DNA of 64,000 bases from Rhodothermales bacterium (GTDB lineage Bacteria; Bacteroidota; Rhodothermia; Rhodothermales; Bin80): the NCBI GenBank assembly GCA_028278205.1, contig JANQES010000043.1, forward strand, positions 62,001 to 126,000, in the 5' to 3' direction. A model generated the notes under the pieces. It saw nothing but the letters and a program-made list of their open reading frames with translations, was not told where the DNA came from and made no database searches. Numbering within the stretch: position 1 is the first letter of the stretch; the number at the start of each line of letters is the position of its first letter. Of the stretch, positions 47,763 through 55,312 are shown piece by piece. Both the position numbers and the translations under genes were made by a program.

Positions 47763-48959
47763 ATGATGAACCGGACGTTCTCGATCTTTGCCGCCGTTTT
47801 CTTGTTTCTCGCCGCTGCGCCGGTACTCAGCCTCGCCCAGAACAGCGACCCGATCCCCGTGGTGGTCGGCGAACAGGTGACGATTCATTCGGAGATCCTG
47901 GGCGAAGACCGCCCTGTGTGGATCCACAAACCCTTCGTCTATGACCAGACGGCCACGGCCTACCCGGTGCTCTATCTGCTCGACGGCGACGCCCACTTCC
48001 TGCATACCTCCGGCATCATCCAGTTTCTTTCCAACATCGGGTATATGTCCCCGATGCTCGTGGTGGCCTTGCCCAACACTGACCGCACCCGCGACCTGAC
48101 GCCCGCGCTCTCGAACGAAGACACCCGCTTCCCCACCGCCGGCGGCGCCGACAACTTCCTGGCTTTCATCGCCGACGAGCTGATGCCGTTCGTCGAGCGA
48201 AATTACCGCGCGGCGCCGTACAAAGTGCTCGTGGGGCATTCGTTCGGCGGTCTCTTTGCCATCCACGCGCTGCTGGAGCGGCCTGAGGTGTTCGATGCCT
48301 ACGTCTCCATCAGCCCGAGCCTGTGGTGGGACGGCAAAGCGCTGCTGCCGAAAGCCGAGGCGTTTTTCACCGAAAACCGAGACCTCACCGGCTATCTCTA
48401 CATGACCATCGGCAACGAGGGCGGCGCCATGCTGGCCGGCAACTGGGGCCTGGCCGGCATCCTCGAAGAAAAAGCCCCCGCCGGCTTCGAATGGCACTTC
48501 GACTACATGGAGCAAGAGACCCACGGCTCCATCCCCCACCGCACCACCTACAACGCCCTCGAAACCCTCTTTGCCGACTGGCGCCTCGACAACCCCGGAC
48601 GCCTCTTCGACGAAGGCGGCCTCGAAGCGCTCGACGCCCACTACGCCGCGCTCTCGAAAAAATTCGGTTACGAGATCATCACACCCGAAGCGACGGTCAA
48701 CAGCATGGGCTACCGGCTCCTCGGGCAGAACAAGGTCGAAGAAGCCATTGCCGTGCTCCAGCGCAACGTGGAGGTCTACCCCACGTCCGTCAACGTCTAC
48801 GACAGCCTCGGCGATGCCTACAACGCCGCCAAACGCTTCGAAGAAGCCAAAGACAACTACCTGAAGGCCTGCACCATGGGCCGCGCCGCCAACCACCCCA
48901 GCACAGCCGTCTACTGCGCCAACCTGGAACGCGTCACCGAAAAGCTGGGGTCGCAGTGA
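47763..48959 (+). CDS. Secreted esterase-D-like alpha/beta hydrolase with TPR tail
   Basis: 398 residues from ATG 47763. The signal peptide (MNRTFSIFAAVFLFLAAA) is cleaved near LSLAQN. The esterase-D/Fes-type domain has YPVLYLLDGDAHFLH, the nucleophile Ser160 in VLVGHSFGGLFAIH, and SISPSLWWDGKALL; the catalytic His is probably in EQETHGSIPHR. The last 80 residues contain a TPR-like repeat: MGYRLLGQNKVEEAIAVLQR and YDSLGDAYNAAKRFEEAKD. Homologues cleave esters such as siderophores or acylated sugars; the substrate is not known here. It follows a strong terminator, so it has its own promoter. Confidence 0.9.
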   Translation: MMNRTFSIFAAVFLFLAAAPVLSLAQNSDPIPVVVGEQVTIHSEILGEDRPVWIHKPFVYDQTATAYPVLYLLDGDAHFLHTSGIIQFLSNIGYMSPMLVVALPNTDRTRDLTPALSNEDTRFPTAGGADNFLAFIADELMPFVERNYRAAPYKVLVGHSFGGLFAIHALLERPEVFDAYVSISPSLWWDGKALLPKAEAFFTENRDLTGYLYMTIGNEGGAMLAGNWGLAGILEEKAPAGFEWHFDYMEQETHGSIPHRTTYNALETLFADWRLDNPGRLFDEGGLEALDAHYAALSKKFGYEIITPEATVNSMGYRLLGQNKVEEAIAVLQRNVEVYPTSVNVYDSLGDAYNAAKRFEEAKDNYLKACTMGRAANHPSTAVYCANLERVTEKLGSQ

Positions 48960-49052
48960 ACACATCGAGGGCAGGGGACATCGACCGTGTAGCATTTCAA
49001 AATGAAGAGAGTAGAGTTACAGCATTCACCAGCGACGAAAACGGAGCAGCAA

Positions 49053-49460
49053 ATGAACCAATCACTCTTTTCCACGATCCAGGCAGCCAACGCGACGATC
49101 ATCGCTAACGGCAACCTGGACGCCATCGGAGATTTTTTCACACCGGACTATGTGGCCCACCTCACCGACCGTGACATGGAAGGCGGTCACGACGCGATTC
49201 GTAGATTCCTCGGCATACTTCGACGCGCGTTCCCGGATCTCCAGGTTGAAGTCGAGGTTCTCCTGGAGGGAGAGAACCGCGTGGCGTGGCAGCGGACGCT
49301 ACGGGGCACCCACCAGGGCGACTTCATGGGCTTCCCCGGCACAGGTCGTCAAATCGTGTGGCGCGATATGTTTACGAGCCAATTCCGCGACGGGCTGATT
49401 GCGGAAGACTGGGTGGTCACAGATCTGGCAGAGCGGCTCCTGCTGGCGCGAAAGCGCTGA
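49053..49460 (+). CDS. SnoaL-like polyketide cyclase-family protein
   Basis: 135 residues, the length of a single SnoaL/NTF2-like alpha+beta barrel. The start is placed at ATG 49053, which has GGAG six bases upstream; the frame begins earlier at 49002. Visible family blocks are IGDFFTPDYVAHLTDRD, GHDAIRRFLGILRRAFPDLQ, NRVAWQRTLRGTHQGDFMGF and IVWRDMFTSQFRDGLIAEDW. Members are small cytosolic proteins that bind diverse ligands; most are not polyketide cyclases. The CPBP-like gene follows 47 bases later on the same strand. Confidence 0.8.
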   Translation: MNQSLFSTIQAANATIIANGNLDAIGDFFTPDYVAHLTDRDMEGGHDAIRRFLGILRRAFPDLQVEVEVLLEGENRVAWQRTLRGTHQGDFMGFPGTGRQIVWRDMFTSQFRDGLIAEDWVVTDLAERLLLARKR

Positions 49461-49507
49461 CCGATTGAATTTCACGAAAGCACCTTCCCAACATTGCCGG
49501 GACCAGC

Positions 49508-50152
49508 ATGGCTCTCCCCCGTCAGGCTGCGCCTGGAGGAGGCCTCGACCGCCTCGCTCTAGCCGGCGCCGCCGCTACCGCCGCGCTGCATTTCCTCACT
49601 TTCTCTGAGGGCGTCAATCCGTACTTCATCGTCGGTGCCTGCGTCTTCTGGGTCAGTTTCGTCGTTGTTCGCGTCCGACGACGCGCGGGGATTCTCCGCG
49701 AGTGGGGCTTCAGGCTCGACAACCTGCGGGAAGCCTCCGTCGTCCCCCTCCTGTTCTTCGCCGGCACGGCCTCCGTCCTGGCGGTGTATGCGCTCGTGCA
49801 GGGGCACTTCCGTTTTCCGCTCCACGGCGTGTTGTTGTTGCTGCTCTACCCCGTCTGGGGAACCATCCAACAATTCCTGGTGCTCGGTGTTGTGGTGGGA
49901 AACCTGGAGAAAATCCCGATTCTGGGCGAAAACCGGCTGTTGCTCGTCCTGATGGGTGCCATCGTCTTCGGGGCGGTTCACCTTCCCAATCTCCTTCTGA
50001 CCGCCGGCACCACCGTCCTCGCGCTTGTTTACGTGCCTGTGTTCCTGCGACATCGAAACGTGTGGCCCCTGGGGCTTGTCCACGGCTGGCTGGGTTCGTT
50101 GTTCTACCTTTGGGCCTTGAATCAGGACCCCTGGCTGCGTACGTTCGGCTAG
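49508..50152 (+). CDS. CPBP-like intramembrane protein lacking the glutamate pair
   Basis: 214 residues with six hydrophobic segments. VFGAVHLPNLLLTA and GLVHGWLGSLFYLW match motifs 2 and 3 of CPBP (CAAX/Abi) intramembrane proteases. The first motif, normally E-E-x3-R, is replaced by GTIQQFLVLGVVV, so the usual catalytic Glu pair is absent. I recall similar Q-containing members from other phyla, so this may be a distinct non-proteolytic subgroup. Inner membrane. Start ATG 49508; the next gene begins 44 bases later. Confidence 0.75.
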   Translation: MALPRQAAPGGGLDRLALAGAAATAALHFLTFSEGVNPYFIVGACVFWVSFVVVRVRRRAGILREWGFRLDNLREASVVPLLFFAGTASVLAVYALVQGHFRFPLHGVLLLLLYPVWGTIQQFLVLGVVVGNLEKIPILGENRLLLVLMGAIVFGAVHLPNLLLTAGTTVLALVYVPVFLRHRNVWPLGLVHGWLGSLFYLWALNQDPWLRTFG

Positions 50153-50196
50153 GACTCAGAGACTCTCAGGCATCCGCTCGCAAAAGAGCTTTAACC

Positions 50197-51513
50197 ATGC
50201 CGCGGATCTTATTTGCAACAAACAGCGCGACGGGGCATGTTCTCCCCGCTTTGACGCTTGCAAAAAAATTAGTAGCGCGGGGGCATGAGGTCGGTTGGTA
50301 CACAAGCCCGCGTTTTCGCAACCGCATCGAGGCTTCCGGCGCGACCTTCATGCCCTACAGAACGGCTCAGGATATTGAATGGGAGCGGATTGATGAACTC
50401 TTTCCTGAACGCAGGCAGCTAAAAGAAAGCGCCCAATTCAGGTGGGATATGACGAAATCGCTGGGATTGGCCCTGGATCAATACAAAGACTTGTCAGACA
50501 TCGTGAACGAATTCCGCGCTGACGTGATTCTGGGCGATGTGATGCTCTTCGCTGCGCAGTTCGTATCAGAAAAAATGGGATTGCCCTATGTCTTTTATTC
50601 CCCGGTGCCGTTGATGACGCTGAGTCACGACACCCCGCCGCCGGACACCCCTTTCAGACCCAACGCATCGCCCTGGGGACGCCTCCGCAATCGGCTGCTG
50701 AACTGGTTGGTCTTCCGGGTAGCACTCGGCGGAATCAACCGGGAGGTGGCCCAATGCCGCGCTCGTGTGGGATTACCGAAATCTGAGCACGTTTTTTTCG
50801 ACCTCTGTTCCCGGAAGGCCGACCTGCACTTGCAAACGACCGTTCGAGCCTTTGAATTTCCTCGCAGCGACCTGCCCGATCATGTCCATTTCATCGGTGC
50901 CCTCCTACCGGAGGCGCCCTCAGCATTTGCAGCGCCATCCTGGTGGGATGAGGTGAAAGATGAACGCCCGGTCGTCCTGGTGACACAGGGCACGATCGCT
51001 AAAAATCTCGACGATCTGGTCAATCCTACCATTCAGGGCCTGGCGGCAGAGGATGTGCTGGTGGTAGGAACGATTGGAGACCAACCTCTAGATACCGTGA
51101 AGCCCCATCCGCTGCCTGACAATGTGCGACTCGAACCCTTTATCCCCTTTGCCCACCTCCTGCCGCATGTTGATGTGATGGTGACCAATGGCGGCTATGG
51201 CGGTACGCATTATGCGCTGACTCATGGCGTGCCGCTCGTCGTGGCAGGCCAGACCGAGGATAAGGCCGAAGTAGGCGCGCGTATTTCCTGGTCAGGGGTG
51301 GGGATAAACCTCAAAACCAGCACCCCCACCCCGGAACAGGTTCGGAAAGCCGTCAACGACGTCTTGAGCACCGGGCACTACAAGCGGAGAGCCCAGTCGA
51401 TGCAAGCGGAGTTCGCCAACCACGATGCCCCGACCGAAGCCGCCGAACTGATAGAAGCGGTGGTGGTTCAACGTTCGAAGTTCAAAGTTCAAGGTTCGTT
51501 TACGCCTGGATGA
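50197..51513 (+). CDS. UGT/MGT-type glycosyltransferase (GT1-like)
   Basis: 438 residues from ATG 50197. The N-terminus RILFATNSATGHVLPALTLA and RGHEVGWYTSPRFRNRIEA are classic for MGT/UGT enzymes, while the C-terminal half has VVLVTQGTIAKNLDDL and the acceptor/donor motif LLPHVDVMVTNGGYGGTHYAL, then HGVPLVVAGQTEDKAEVGAR. It transfers a sugar from a nucleotide sugar to a small lipophilic acceptor. The last 14 residues (QRSKFKVQGSFTPG) are encoded by a family B heptamer arm, an unusual tail. Cytosolic. Acceptor unknown. Confidence 0.9.
   Translation: MPRILFATNSATGHVLPALTLAKKLVARGHEVGWYTSPRFRNRIEASGATFMPYRTAQDIEWERIDELFPERRQLKESAQFRWDMTKSLGLALDQYKDLSDIVNEFRADVILGDVMLFAAQFVSEKMGLPYVFYSPVPLMTLSHDTPPPDTPFRPNASPWGRLRNRLLNWLVFRVALGGINREVAQCRARVGLPKSEHVFFDLCSRKADLHLQTTVRAFEFPRSDLPDHVHFIGALLPEAPSAFAAPSWWDEVKDERPVVLVTQGTIAKNLDDLVNPTIQGLAAEDVLVVGTIGDQPLDTVKPHPLPDNVRLEPFIPFAHLLPHVDVMVTNGGYGGTHYALTHGVPLVVAGQTEDKAEVGARISWSGVGINLKTSTPTPEQVRKAVNDVLSTGHYKRRAQSMQAEFANHDAPTEAAELIEAVVVQRSKFKVQGSFTPG
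51465..51499. repeat. Family B heptamer arm, copy 3, at a gene's 3' end
   Basis: GTTCAAC, GTTCGAA, GTTCAAA, GTTCAAG words without an inverted partner. It is translated as the C-terminal tail of the glycosyltransferase. Confidence 0.82.
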
Positions 51514-51640
51514 AGTCGTGGCGATCATCCTCGCGTTGGGAACAGACAAGTATGATCCGGACCGGAAAAAGGTCGGGGATTTTGCGGCCTAAAAGGCAAA
51601 GGCATTGGCCGGCGTTGTGAAGATCCTGGCAGCCTGATTT
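51500..51640 (+). pseudogene. Possible gene remnants in the 51514-51907 spacer
   Basis: One frame reads LDEVVAIILALGTDKYDPDR then KKVGDFAA and stops at 51590-51592; a following frame reads KALAGVVKILAA and stops. Both look protein-like but have no start or length, suggesting decayed coding DNA. The rest of the spacer holds a GC-rich potential hairpin (CCCGGGCCC near 51750 with GGGTACCCGGG near 51785). Confidence 0.25.
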
Positions 51641-51907
51641 TGATTAGCGCCTTTTTATTCCTCCCCCTCGGAGATTGTCATGCTTATTTTAAATGGATAG
51701 GGCCGTAATGTTAATGCAGATCAAAACAAACTTAATAAAAACAAAAAACCCCGGGCCCTGGCACCGGCTCAAGGCCGGGAGAAGGGTACCCGGGGGCTGC
51801 TATCACATAATATCGGTTCAAGATGTAAAAGTTTCAGGCTCGATGCAATTTTTCTTACCTTCACAAACCGGCCAAAAAGGCTCCATTGACAGATCATCGC
51901 TATCACC

Positions 51908-52633
51908 ATGCCCGAAACTAGATACTTTAACGCGTTACGAAATGCTCTGTCTAACGAACGCCTGTCAAAATACAAACGAGATGGCGATCTGTCAGACGCA
52001 GAGGCAATAGGTCGTTATTTTTATAACATTTGCTTGTGTGAGGCCCTATATCCTGCCCTTCAAGGACTTGAAGTAGCTCTGCGCAACAATCTCGACTCGG
52101 CGGTCTCAAACCGATATGGTGATGCGTGGATCAGTCCTACATCCTATGTGCTCGACGGATACAGACGCGATGATGTAGCTGAAGCGATAGAACGGTTAGA
52201 GAGAGAAGAAAAGGGAAATTATACCTCATCAGACCTCATTAGTGCTTTGGGGTTTGGTTTCTGGGTAGGGCTCCTCTCGAAAAATTACGAGACAGGCAAT
52301 ACACATGGAACTGATTTATGGCCGTTTCTTCTGAAGCAAGTATTTCCGAATCTCGAAAGACGACGACGAACACGGCAAACCGTGGCTAATTTCTTTACCA
52401 AGATGCGTAGGCTGCGTAATCGGGTTTTTCATCACGAGCCTATATGGCATTATAAAGACCTGGAGCAGCAGCATGCACAAATATTGCAAGGCATAATCTG
52501 GATGTGCCCCGAACTTTGCGACACACTCAAGCTATTCGACAGATTTCCAGAGGTGTACCGCAACGGTCCAACTCCATGTCACGCTAAGCTAGAGGGTCTC
52601 CTTGATTCCATAAGATCGAATGACAACACATAA
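51908..52633 (+). CDS. Abi-family protein (AbiD/F-like, HEPN motif)
   Basis: 241 residues, no signal peptide. The helical N-terminus (SNERLSKYKRD), LYPALQGLEVALRNNLDSAV near residue 55 and MRRLRNRVFHHEPIWHY near residue 170 match the Abi_2 family, in which R-N-x3-H forms the HEPN-type RNase active site. Such proteins cause abortive infection after phage attack or act as toxins. GC content is visibly lower than in the flanking genes, in line with horizontal transfer. No antitoxin gene is adjacent. It lies next to the radical SAM cassette, convergent with it. Confidence 0.8.
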   Translation: MPETRYFNALRNALSNERLSKYKRDGDLSDAEAIGRYFYNICLCEALYPALQGLEVALRNNLDSAVSNRYGDAWISPTSYVLDGYRRDDVAEAIERLEREEKGNYTSSDLISALGFGFWVGLLSKNYETGNTHGTDLWPFLLKQVFPNLERRRRTRQTVANFFTKMRRLRNRVFHHEPIWHYKDLEQQHAQILQGIIWMCPELCDTLKLFDRFPEVYRNGPTPCHAKLEGLLDSIRSNDNT

Positions 52634-52693
52634 GAAGAAGGCTGATGAATTAAGAAACGGTCTATCCACTGCGAAAACACCCCTTCAACACCT

Positions 52694-54043
52694 CTAAAGC
52701 TCTGCCAGGGCCATGTGCGTTTTGAGGATGCGGTTCTGGTGTTCGTGGTAAAACTCGCAGTTCTCCTTTTTCTGGACCTCGCGCATCTCCATCTGGTTGC
52801 GCGGGCAGCCGCCCAGGCACGTGGGTAGATGCTCGCAGCCCCGGCACACCGGGTTCGTCACCGGGTTCCACGCGCGCCATTTTTGCGCGTTGGGATTGTA
52901 GATGTCGAGTTCCTGGCCGAGCATGCCGATGGCTTCGCTGGAGTCGTCGACGGCCAGGCCGCATTTGTGGACTTCGCCGTTGGGGTTGAAAATATAGCCG
53001 TTGGGGCCGATGGCGCCGCAGTTGTAGAGCTTCGGCTCGGGAAACTGATACAGGCCCTGGAAGAGCACCGGCACTCCCAGTGCGTGCAGCCGCGTGATCC
53101 ATTGCATGTTGACGCGCTCGAACTCATCCACCGAGCATACTTCCGTGGCCACCGAGGAGCACGCCTCGGTGAAGGGCGAGATGCGCGCAAGGTACGGATA
53201 GAACCGCGTGTCCGGCCCCAACCAGCCGCGTTCCTCGAAGAAATCCAACAACCCCCAGGCTTCGTGCAGGTTGCGTTTGTCTACGTTGATGCGCAGGCGC
53301 ACGACGAACTTGCCGACGACTTTGTCTAAGCCCCGGATGGTTTGATCGAACGAAGCGATGGCTGCGGATTTGCCGGGCCGCCGCTCGTCGTGCGTGACGC
53401 GCAGGCCGTCCAGGGTGATCTGCAAGCGCTCAATCTTAGACCGCTGCATGACCTCGACCACCTCATCGGTGATGACGGTGCCGTTGGTGATGGCCTGGGC
53501 GCTGTAGGGCGTGTCGTACTTTTTGCAGAGATCGAGGAACGCCTTCGAGAGATAGTCGATGGCCGGCAGGGCCAGCAGCGGCTCGCCGCCGAACCAGTCT
53601 ACCGACATTTTCGGGATGTCGCGGGTCTCGAACTTGTCTCTGACGAAGGCGATGATCTGATCCTGGCGCGTCTTGTTCATGAAGCCGCGCTTCTTGCCCA
53701 CAAAACAATAGGAACAGCCCAGGTTGCACCCGAACGTCGGCAAGATGGTCAGGAGAAACGCAGAGTGCTCACGCGTTCGGTAGTACTGCTCTTCGATAGC
53801 CGCCACTTCGTCGAGGTCGTGCTCGACGACGTAGCCACCGGCCAGCAGGTGCTTGAAGAGCGGTTCGTCTTCGTGCTCCGGCGAGATGGGCTGCCCCGCC
53901 GGCACGCTTTGCATGATCGACCGGCACCGCGCCATCGGACTCGCCGAGAGCTTCAAGACCGCGCCGCTGCGTCCGTTATAGAGCAACCCCTCCCCTCCCT
54001 CCAGGTCGATAAACCGCGTGTAGTGCGACGTTTTCCAGGACAT
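52694..54043 (-). CDS. Radical SAM/SPASM peptide maturase
   Basis: 449 residues. Residues 1-90 resemble the N-terminal domain of peptide-modifying radical SAM enzymes, with LLYNGRSGAVLKLS near residue 20. The [4Fe-4S]/SAM motif is CNLGCSYC (Cys106, 110, 113), followed by VDWFGGEPLLALPAIDYLSK and AITNGTVITDEV. The SPASM region in the last 110 residues has about eight cysteines (YNCGAIG, HKCGLAVDD, VCRGCEHLPTCLGGCPRNQM, ENCEFY) for two auxiliary clusters. Enzymes of this type form thioether, C-C or epimeric bonds in ribosomal peptides. The 83-residue double-Cys peptide gene lies about 200 bases upstream on the same strand and is the probable substrate. Confidence 0.92.
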   Translation of the reverse strand: MSWKTSHYTRFIDLEGGEGLLYNGRSGAVLKLSASPMARCRSIMQSVPAGQPISPEHEDEPLFKHLLAGGYVVEHDLDEVAAIEEQYYRTREHSAFLLTILPTFGCNLGCSYCFVGKKRGFMNKTRQDQIIAFVRDKFETRDIPKMSVDWFGGEPLLALPAIDYLSKAFLDLCKKYDTPYSAQAITNGTVITDEVVEVMQRSKIERLQITLDGLRVTHDERRPGKSAAIASFDQTIRGLDKVVGKFVVRLRINVDKRNLHEAWGLLDFFEERGWLGPDTRFYPYLARISPFTEACSSVATEVCSVDEFERVNMQWITRLHALGVPVLFQGLYQFPEPKLYNCGAIGPNGYIFNPNGEVHKCGLAVDDSSEAIGMLGQELDIYNPNAQKWRAWNPVTNPVCRGCEHLPTCLGGCPRNQMEMREVQKKENCEFYHEHQNRILKTHMALAEL

Positions 54044-54048
54044 AGCTT

Positions 54049-54134
54049 ATGAATTTTGACGTTCGAATTTGGCGATAGGGCACAGGTATCCAGAAGGCCG
54101 AAGACCCCCAACGGTTTTCCCTGTCAAAATTCAT
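54049..54134. repeat. Family E inverted repeat, copy 2
   Basis: ATGAATTTTGAC (54049-54060) and its exact inverse (54123-54134), total 86 bases. It lies between the maturase and the precursor gene. A small hairpin GCGGGCTTTGCCCG follows at about 54139. Confidence 0.9.
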
Positions 54135-54160
54135 AAATGCGGGCTTTGCCCGTAATCATT

Positions 54161-54246
54161 ATGAATTTTGACACGCCAACGTTGTTAAAAAAGCGGGGCA
54201 TTTCGGCATGACACAAGCCTCACCGAACACGCCAGTCAAAATTCAT
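54161..54246. repeat. Family E inverted repeat, copy 3
   Basis: Same arms as copy 2 (54161-54172 and 54235-54246) and the same total length of 86 bases, but with an unrelated interior. The right arm supplies the TGA stop codon (54243-54245) of the precursor peptide gene. Confidence 0.9.
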
Positions 54247-54494
54247 ACAATGCACGTGTCGCCGCCGAAGCACGGGTCGTCGCGCAGCAGATCGGCGCGC
54301 TTCAACGCAGTTCCGAGGTTGGGCTGAAGAACGATGTCGGCGCCGGCATCGAACGACGTAGCGGCGATGCAGGTGTCGCCGGAATAGCAATCAGCGCCTC
54401 TAAGACCCATCGCCCTCAACTCTTTGACCGATGCCGGCTTGGGCAGCCGAACCCACATGACCACATCCTGCTCCCGTTCTTTCTCGTAACCCAT
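54243..54494 (-). CDS. Putative RiPP precursor peptide with two CxxGDTC cores
   Basis: 83 residues from the ATG at 54494, which has GGAGG five bases upstream; an ATG at 54506 would add four residues. The leader (residues 1-33) has a hydrophobic stretch, VVMWVRLPKP, and a helical part, ASVKELRAMGL. Two core-like motifs follow: DCYSGDTCIA (residues 35-44) and PCFGGDTCIV (74-83, the exact C-terminus), joined by a linker (AADIVLQPNLGTALKRAD-like). Each core has Cys-x3-Asp, the spacing cross-linked by thioethers in ranthipeptides such as freyrasin, plus a second Cys two residues later. Peptide identity is inferred from size, repetition and the adjacent maturase. Confidence 0.8.
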   Translation of the reverse strand: MGYEKEREQDVVMWVRLPKPASVKELRAMGLRGADCYSGDTCIAATSFDAGADIVLQPNLGTALKRADLLRDDPCFGGDTCIV

Positions 54495-54675
54495 GATGTC
54501 CTCCATGTTGTCAGGTTCTTCAAAGGATCTTCATTAGGCTGCAAAAAGATGAATGTGACGCTCGATGGCTGCGGGCATACCCCCATCCGATTTGTAGGAG
54601 AAAAGCTACCAGCCCTGTAGGTGAATCCCCCACAGATTTTTTTCGTCGGCATGGTTTTTTAATTCCAAAAAACCA

Positions 54676-54912
54676 TCACAAACGGGCCGCGTCGACTTCG
54701 ACGATGAAGCCGGCCTCTTTCATGGCGAGGGGCTCGATCTGAAAGACGTTATCACTTTTCAAGGAAGAAGTGTTGACGAGTTGGAGCAAGCATTTCGCGA
54801 CTCGATTGATGATCACCTCGCGTTCTGCGAGGAACGTGGTGACGAGGTTGTTTTTTAGGAATAAAATGTTAGATTGAATTCGCTTTGGAAGTGCTTGCAG
54901 CGACCAAAGCAT
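54676..54912 (-). CDS. Small hypothetical ORF, 78 aa
   Basis: Starts at ATG 54912 and reads LWSLQALPKRIQSNILFLKN, then TTFLAEREVIINRVAKCLLQ and AMKEAGFIVEVDAARL. It is a helical, partly hydrophobic peptide with one Cys. It lies just upstream of the precursor gene on the same strand and divergently from dodecin. A hairpin (GGTTTTTT...AAAAAACC, about 54653-54674) follows its stop. No family is recognised; it may or may not be expressed. Confidence 0.3.
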   Translation of the reverse strand: MLWSLQALPKRIQSNILFLKNNLVTTFLAEREVIINRVAKCLLQLVNTSSLKSDNVFQIEPLAMKEAGFIVEVDAARL

Positions 54913-54984
54913 TTTTAACAATCCGCCCGTAGGGCCTGCGAATCAGTGTTCCTACATCGTCAACAACGTAAAAAGGAGGAAAAC

Positions 54985-55197
54985 ATGAAAATCGAATCAA
55001 GCTCAGGGGGCCAGATGGACACGTTCTGGGGCCAGTCTTACGAATCGTATGATGCGGCCGTAGCAGCGGCGGTAGAAGCAGCGCGCCAGGTGCTTGCCGG
55101 CAAGACACTCGAATGGCTCGAAGTGATTGAATTCCGAGGCGGCTTCAATGATGGAAGGCTTCAATACCAGACTGCGATCCGCATCGGGTACGCATAG
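54985..55197 (+). CDS. Dodecin-like flavin-binding protein
   Basis: 70 residues; ATG 54985 with a strong GGAGG at 54975-54979. ESYDAAVAAAVEAARQ forms the single helix and GKTLEWLEVIEFRGGFNDGR the following strands; the Trp in LEWLEV corresponds to the flavin-stacking residue of dodecins, which are 12-mer shells that store riboflavin or FMN. The N-terminal SSGGQMDTFWGQS is a longer, Trp-containing extension than usual. It ends in AIRIGYA. Cytosolic. It faces the RiPP-like cassette divergently and ends at a strong bidirectional hairpin. Confidence 0.75.
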   Translation: MKIESSSGGQMDTFWGQSYESYDAAVAAAVEAARQVLAGKTLEWLEVIEFRGGFNDGRLQYQTAIRIGYA

Positions 55198-55223
55198 GGC
55201 GTTTAGAGCCACTACCTTTCAAA

Positions 55224-55277
55224 TCAAATAGAAAAGGATGTCATTGCCGCGTCGCAATGACATTCTTTTCTATTTGA
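55224..55277. terminator. Long bidirectional terminator hairpin
   Basis: A 24-base arm at 55224-55247 is inverted at 55254-55277 with one mismatch and a 6-base loop; the ends are AT-rich. It separates dodecin from the convergent NagB/PIG-L gene. Confidence 0.88.
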
Positions 55278-55312
55278 AGGAACTCCTTGCTGTCTGAGAT
55301 CATCCCCACGCT

